Made by a program: the position numbers and the translations under genes
Part shown: positions 58,419-64,000 of the stretch, piece by piece
How positions within the stretch are numbered: position 1 is the stretch's first letter
How the letters are laid out: every line of letters starts with the position of its first letter
DNA from: Chaetomium olivaceum
Taxonomy: Eukaryota > Ascomycota > Sordariomycetes > Sordariales > Chaetomiaceae
Direction: 5' to 3'
Length of the DNA: 64,000 nucleotides
Assembly: GCA_039881045.1 (NCBI GenBank)
Contig: JAYWVB010000009.1
Coordinates: forward strand, 248,001-312,000
Notes under the pieces: model-generated
Seen by the model: only the letters and a program-made list of their open reading frames with translations
What the model was told of the DNA's origin: nothing
Databases searched by the model: none

Positions 58419-61400
58419 ATGGAGGACGGCCCGGCGGAGGCAGCGCGCAAGGTCTGTCGCAACTGCCGCACAGAGAAGGGGATTGACCAGTTTTACGATC
58501 TCCGCGGCAACGGGAAAGTTGTTTCGGAATGCCTGGAGTGCCGAAACCTGCGGAAGGCAACTGTGAGTCGCCGAATATGATATTCTTGATTGCGTAGCTA
58601 ATCCATTGTAGAAAGCTGCATCGCGGGCTGGCATCTCCGCTTGGAGCGCGATTAGCCCTGGCGAAAGCCCTGGCCCTCGGCCCGGCCTACAACCTCTCGC
58701 ACCTGCACCTGCGATCCGACCTCTCGCACCTGCGCCTCGGCAGTACCTCACACACCGCGCTATTGCTGAGAGATATCACGAACGTGGACGTGTTGCTACG
58801 GATACACCAGAAATGGCGGCCGCCCGCGCTCAGCGTTCAGCCATTCAGCGACGGCACCGTCTTGAGCGACGCCACGGCGAGAATCCCACACAGACCCCAA
58901 TTATGAGCGGTTTGCTTCAGCAACAACAACCCACCAATGACGAGAACTACCTTGCTCCCTCCGCCAGGCCGGGAGCCTTGACGTCAAGTACAACCCGCCA
59001 ACAGGAGGAACCCGCTGTTTCGTCACAACAACAGGCTGCAAATAATGAAGACGTTGTGGAAGATGCCAAGGATAATTTGCAGGCTGCGCCAGCACAGCCG
59101 CCTCGCCGTGGACCCCTTCCCCAACGCCGTCCTGCCCCCTCTGATTCTTTGCCACGGTCTCGTGGTCGTCCCCGTGGACGTCCTCGACTTGCACGCAACC
59201 CAGTTGGCCGACCTCGTGGATGTCGCCCCAATCCCCGACCCCCTTGCGACGAGACTCCTCCCCGCGCATTCGACGAGCCCGGCCCGCGATTCGCAGGCAA
59301 CGACCAAGAGGCGCCACTCTCGGCCGAGGACATTGCGATCAAGAGAGAGTTTGACGAAGCACTTGCTTCAGAGAAGATGCAGCGATGCCTACGTTGCAAG
59401 GAACGATGGTTCGACATTAAGGTCATGGCGGATGGCGTTTGCAAGCGCTGCCACGACAAGGATGGTAAGAAGCGGCAGGACGAGCCTTTTTTTTTCTCTG
59501 CAGAGAACAAGCTTGATTTTGGCCCCGTCCCACCCCACTTGCCTCGACTAGAGCCGTTGGAAGAGCTTTTCATTGCGCGTGTGCACGTCAGCGTCAATGT
59601 CTTCACGGTATGCGATGCTTCGCTGCGAGAGAGCTCACTGGCTGACGAGTACTAGGTCCGAGGGCAACAATACAAGTATCGTGGGCATGTTGTACACTTC
59701 CTGCGCGACGTTGGCAAGGTATACTCCGAGCTTCCCTTATTGCCCCGGGATTTGGACATTGTCATCCTCCGACCGCGTGGATCCGAAGGGGTCGAACAGA
59801 TGGATCGGCAATTCCGCAACCGCTTCCGAGTCCGCCGAGCAGCAGTCGAGGTCTGGCTTAGATTCCTCGCAGACAATCACCCTGGCTACAGAGATTTCAC
59901 CTGGAACTACGGCAACCTCTCCCAGTTGCCAGAGGACGGTGACGTCTTTGACCAGCTGAATATCCACGAGGTCGAGGAGTGTGAAGGGTTGCCTGCAGAT
60001 TCTGGCCCTGTTGAAGAACCGGAAGAGGACGGAGAAGTTGTTGACGAAGCCGCAGTGCCCAATATGCTAATCCATGACTCGGAATTGAACCAGCTTCAAG
60101 GGCGAGTCAACGATGGGGCCGCCGAAGTCAACGAGCAAGTGCCCCTAGAGCCAGCCGACCCCCAAGCCGCTCACCAGCTGCCGATGCCCTCCATCCGACG
60201 TACTCCTCTCGACGAGTTCAACCAAAAGTATGCGCTGCTTTCACTGGCCTGCCCGACCCTGTTCCCTCGGGGAGTTGCGGATTTTGTCGAGCCCAGACAG
60301 CGCAAGATCTCCTACCAGGATTACATCCAGCATGCCATGAAGTGGGAGGATGGCCGATTTGCTAAACATCACAGCTTCCGATTCATCGCGCTGAACACTC
60401 TGATGAGGCAACAGGCGAGGGGCCAAAGTCGATTCTACGTCAGCAAGAATCACCGTACACCTCTTACGAAGGAAGCCCTCCAGGAGGCGCTTGCGGACCC
60501 GGACAAGCCGGAAGCTCAGGCCATTCTGAATCGGATTTCTCGTTTTGCTGGTGTCATCAAAGGCACACGTCCCTTTTGGTACCGTCGACGTCGCGAGTGC
60601 GAGTCTTTTGCGCACTGCCTTGGTGTCCCCTCTACTTTCATCACACTGAGCCCAGCCGATCTGCACTGGCGGAGCCTTTACCAGCACATGCCCGAATACG
60701 AGGAGTGGAAGGCCATTGACGAGCAGAGACGCATGGCCAAGTCCCGCCGGCTGTTGCGGGAGAACCCGCATATCGCGGCCTGGCACTTTCACTCGCGGAA
60801 CGCGCTCTTTAGGAAGATTGTGCTCAAGAAGAAATTCAACCTCTCCGACTTTTGGTACCGGTATGAGTGGCAAGGCCGCGGCAGTAGCCATTCCCATGGG
60901 CTCTACTGGTTCAATGGGAGTCCTTCTCCTGATATGGCGACCCCCGAGTCGAGAGAGCACTTCGCAAGGATCTGGGGATATCACGTTACAGCAGTCAATC
61001 CGCAGCAAGATCAGGGCGCTGACGAGGGTAACCCTCTGTCTGTTGACCCTCTGGAGACGCCCGTTACATGGGAGTGGCTGAACAGAATCGTCAACCGCTG
61101 CCAGCGACACCATTGCTCATCGACCTACTGCCTGCGGGTGACGAAGAAGGATGCCCAACGGGCCAGGGAGGCGGCTGGGGAGACTGCCGAAGTAGAACAG
61201 CCGGCACCAGAGCCCACGTGTCGGTTTCTTTTCCCCCGGCCTGTACGAGAGGCTGCCGAGGTAATCAAGAGGCCCGGGAAGGGCTGGTGGTCGTTCGAGG
61301 CCGAGCGCAACGACACCCATCTCAACCAGTACAGCCCGCTGGTATCGCTCTGCTGGCTGGCCAACATTGACTGCTCGCCCTGCACGAGTGTGGACGCTGT

Positions 61401-62268
61401 CATCAACTATGCTGCGAAGTACTGCAGCAAGTCTGAGACCCAGACCAGCACGTACGCGCAAATCGCCCAGAACATCCTTCCCCACATCTCAGACAACAAC
61501 CCGATGGTCTCCTTCGTGTCGAAGCTGATGAACAAGCTGATCGGGGAGAGGGACTACTCCGCCCAAGAGATCTGCCATATCTTGCTGGGACTCCCTCTCC
61601 AGGAGGACAGCCGAGTTGTGCAGAGCGTCGACTGCCGGCCCCGCGACCGGCAGTCTCGCCCAATCGACATCACGGCGGAGGGCGATATTGAGGAGTCTCA
61701 GACAGCCTACGACAAGTACCTCCGGCGGCCCGACTGGATGGAGGACGTCTCCTATTTTGAGTTCCTCCAAGACTGGAACTTCAAGGCGCGGAACCCGGTC
61801 AAATGGGCGAGATGGCAGCCTCCTGCGATGCCGAGGGTCCTTAATTATTTCCCGCGCTACAAGCCGGCCCGCTCACACCAGCAATTCTCTGACTTCTGCC
61901 GCGTCAAACTGTTGCTCAACCATCCGCATCGCGAGTCTACCGAGCTTCTTGAGGTCGACGATCGGCAGTTTCCTAACTATGCTGCTACTTACCAGTACTG
62001 CCTCGAGCGCCACAACCACCCAGACGACCACTACGGCACTGTCGACGAGCCGGATCCATTGCCGGACGAGGATGAGTTCGAGCCCGGAGGGGGTGTCGGG
62101 GACACCACCCTCGAGGACTGGCAGGAGGTGGCCCGGCAGGTCCCCGATATGCATCTTGCCGAGGAACAGGCCGACCTGCTCGGCCGCCGAGATATCGACG
62201 TCAACTACGACTGGGCACCGCATATCGCTCGCTATTACCACGAGGGGTTCACCACCGGAGACTACTAG
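58419..62268 (+). CDS. Helitron zinc-finger + Rep (HUH endonuclease) region
   Basis: Three exons: 58419-58562, 58612-59607 and 59656-62268 (introns of 49 and 48 nt). Two Cys clusters: CRNCRTEKGIDQFYDLRGNG with CLEC in exon 1, and CLRCKERWFDIKVMADGVCK with RCHDKDGKKR in exon 2; Arg/Pro-rich linker between (repeated RGRPRGRPR). Exon 3 has the Helitron_like_N core: GQQYKYRGHVVHFLRDVGKV, LPLLPRDLDIVILRP, GVPSTFITLSPADLHW, then HIAAWHFHSRNALF. Rep motif 2 is in YEWQGRGSSHSHGLYWF (His-Ser-His), and motif 3 YAAKYCSKSE (Tyr-x3-Tyr, nicking). The frame ends at TAG 62266-62268, where the same frame goes on into the helicase; the stop splits what should be one Rep-helicase polypeptide. 1250 aa to the stop. 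Confidence 0.88.
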
Positions 62269-63820
62269 GCACAGCTCCGCGGAGACACCCCGGGTTACTA
62301 CGATGTGGAAGGGTTGCCTCTCGAAGCTCGGGACACCTTGAACACCGAGCAGCGGCGGGTATACGACACAGTCATGCGTCATTTCAGAGCGAAGCTTCGA
62401 GGTCGTCAGCCTCCGCCACTCCGTCTACAGGTTGATGGAGGAGGCGGGACTGGAAAGTCGTACATGGTGAAGGTGATATCTTCTCACCTTCAGGCCGAGG
62501 CGGCTTTGGTTGACGGATGCTCCCCCATCGTCAGGGCAGCCCCAACTGGGGTGGCAAGCAATCAGATTGGGGGACAGACCCTGCATTCCCTGCTACGGCT
62601 CCCCGTTGACGGGAACTACCGCCCGCTCTCCGAGACCCCGACAGTTCTGAACGCGTTGCAGCGGCGGTTTAGGGGCATTTACTACCTCGTGATCGACGAG
62701 AAGAGCATGCTGGGCCTCAAAACCCTCGCGTGGATCGACCAGCGCCTGCGGGAGGTGTTCCCAGAGTGTCGCGACGAGTTTTTCGGCGGCCTCAGTGTCA
62801 TTCATTCTGATCGGAGACTTCTTCCAGCTCCCCCCTGTCCTCAACAAGGCGCTTTACTCTACAGGCGACGACCTGAAGGACATCGAGATTGTCGGGCGTA
62901 ATGCGTACCTCTCATTTGACAAGTCGGTGTTTCTGACCACAATACAGCGGCAGCAGGGCGAAGACCAGGCCCCGTTTCGGCGGGCCTTGGAAGAACTGCG
63001 AAAGGCTGATGTGTCCGTACCCTCCTGGGAGCTCCTTGCTTCGAGGTGTTCTGTCAAGCTCTCTCCCGAGGAGGTTGACAGCTTTGCTGATGCGCTTCGC
63101 ATCTATCCCACCAAGGCCCAGGTCGTCGAGTACAACCACCAACACATGCTTGGCCTGGACAGCCCCGCCATTCAGGTCGAGGCAAAGCACGAGGGTGTTG
63201 GTGCGGAGAAGGTTGAATCCTCAAATGCCGGAACTTGGCCAAGCGCTTGCCCTTGTGTGTTGGTTGCAGGGTGATGCTGACGCGGAATTTGTGGGCCGAC
63301 GTCGGGCTCGTCAACGGCGCACAGGGCACAGTCTACGACATATCCTGGAAAGAAGGTGCCGACGTGCTGCGAGACCCGCCCGAGGTCATCATGGTGGCCT
63401 TCATGACTACGACGGCCGGCCTTCACAATACCGAACGGGGAGCCGCTCCGTAGTGGAGAAGCTGGCTGTTCCCATCCTCCGAGTGCGGCAGGACTTCATG
63501 GTCGGCGCCAACTCATGTTTGAGAGAGCAGTTCCCGCTGTGGTCAGCTATGCGATCACCGTCCACAAGTCACAGGGCATCACCCTGGACAAGGTCGTCTG
63601 CGATATCTCTGCACCAGAGTTTGCTTCTGGCCTCTCCTACGTGGCCGTCTCGCGGGTGAAGACACTCGGCGGGCTGATGTTTGAGCGGCCCTTCGACCGC
63701 AGCAGGATCTACCGCGAGACACCATCACGAGCTATGGGGTTGAAGTTGTCCGATCACGCTACCAGGCAACTGCAGGCGTTAGATGCTGTGGCGGGGGAGG
63801 TTCCCTCGGAGTCTAATTGA
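62269..63820 (+). pseudogene. Helitron PIF1-type helicase region, broken
   Basis: Same frame as the Rep after its stop codon. Motifs: DTLNTEQRRVYDTVMRHF, Walker A DGGGGTGKSYMV, RAAPTGVASNQIGGQTLHSL (Ia), YYLVIDEKSMLG (II), GDFFQLPPV (III), and ITVHKSQGITLDKVVCDIS with SYVAVSRVKTLGGLMF (V/VI). Four frame shifts: a tandem ATTC duplication (62800-62807), and one missing base at each of about 63228-63233, 63401-63404 and 63533-63535. The last segment ends at TGA/TAA 63820. The 4-bp duplication is a true mutation type; the single-base losses could be mutation or sequence error. Confidence 0.85.
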
Positions 63821-64000
63821 TTTGTAAGTAGCGAGGACGTGAGTGTAGAGACGTAACGTGAGCGGCAGAATAGAAACGATTAGTAGCCATAGTAGTAGCT
63901 ATAGTTAAGCGTAAAAGACCGCTCAAGTAGATGGAGTTGTTGGCCGACGGACAGATATTGGCGCTTCGTCTCTCCCGTATTCAACTCTGACCCGGATTGT
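63821..64000. other. Right flank of the Helitron reading frame
   Basis: 180 bp with TAGTAGCCATAGTAGTAGC near 63881-63899, a short imperfect repeat, and GGACAGATATTGGCGCT (63949-63965). Presumed 3' non-coding end of the element, cut by the window. Confidence 0.4.

Larger units (their letters stand above)
58101..64000 (+). mobile_element. Fungal Helitron (autonomous type, helicase half degenerate)
   Basis: Rolling-circle DNA transposon identified by its zinc-finger/Rep/PIF1 helicase coding region. The extent is approximate: the left limit uses the 43-bp duplication; the right end probably lies at or beyond the window edge, since no CTRR terminus with a preceding hairpin can be named with confidence. 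Coding parts are listed separately. The Rep half is intact and the helicase half is broken, so this copy is unlikely to move by itself unless the breaks are sequence errors. Confidence 0.85.

Noticed and set aside
1..64000. CRISPR arrays, bacterial operons or plasmid origins
   Set aside because: The window is intron-containing fungal nuclear DNA; no regularly spaced repeats are present.

Overview
This window is nuclear DNA of a filamentous ascomycete, most likely a Sordariomycete close to the Sordariales (Neurospora/Chaetomiaceae type). The evidence is many short spliceosomal introns (about 50-140 nt, GTRNGT donors, CTAAC/CTGAC branch sites, YAG and sometimes AAG acceptors), strong G/C preference at third codon positions, and proteins that read as close relatives of Neurospora ones. 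Species assignment is inference; no search was run.

Layout, left to right. 1-19 kb: a long leader and a bHLH transcription factor (RTG3/GlcD-gamma type), NPR3 (TORC1 regulator, minus), a choline/ethanolamine kinase family gene (plus), mitochondrial glycine-cleavage T protein (minus), the splicing helicase PRP16 (minus) and, divergent from it across 311 bp, the WD-repeat ribosome-biogenesis factor PWP1 (plus). 19-30 kb: long intergenic stretches around three weakly characterised fungal genes (22.3 kb unknown, 25.4 kb TLS1/C9orf78-like splicing factor, 27.9 kb single-pass membrane protein). 30-34.6 kb: TVP23 (minus) and a CLYBL-like lyase (plus) share a divergent promoter, followed by an unknown disordered protein (minus). 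34.6-39 kb is gene-poor but holds a tRNA-promoter-headed, hairpin-rich element (about 35.0-35.3 kb) and a possible decayed reading frame. 39-45 kb: a one-RRM RNA-binding protein, a ChaC-type gamma-glutamylcyclotransferase (minus), and a penta-EF-hand protein. 45.4-47 kb: a pseudogene-like member of a large fungal family. 48-58 kb: a zinc-finger protein, a 2-oxoglutarate oxygenase (minus), two conserved unknown proteins and RAD51. 58-64 kb: a fungal Helitron with an intact zinc-finger/Rep half and a PIF1 helicase half broken by one stop codon and four indels.

Functional threads: nutrient signalling (NPR3, the RTG3-like factor), RNA processing (PRP16, TLS1-like, RRM protein), ribosome assembly (PWP1), mitochondrial one-carbon and CoA-ester metabolism (T protein, CLYBL-like), glutathione turnover (ChaC), recombination (RAD51). 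There is no gene cluster or operon; neighbours look unrelated except for shared divergent promoters.

A pattern running across the window: seven otherwise well-conserved genes, including PRP16 (essential in yeast), each need one or more single-base corrections to read through, mostly in short G/C homopolymers. This points to uncorrected sequencing indels more than to real gene loss, and it affects how every model here should be used.
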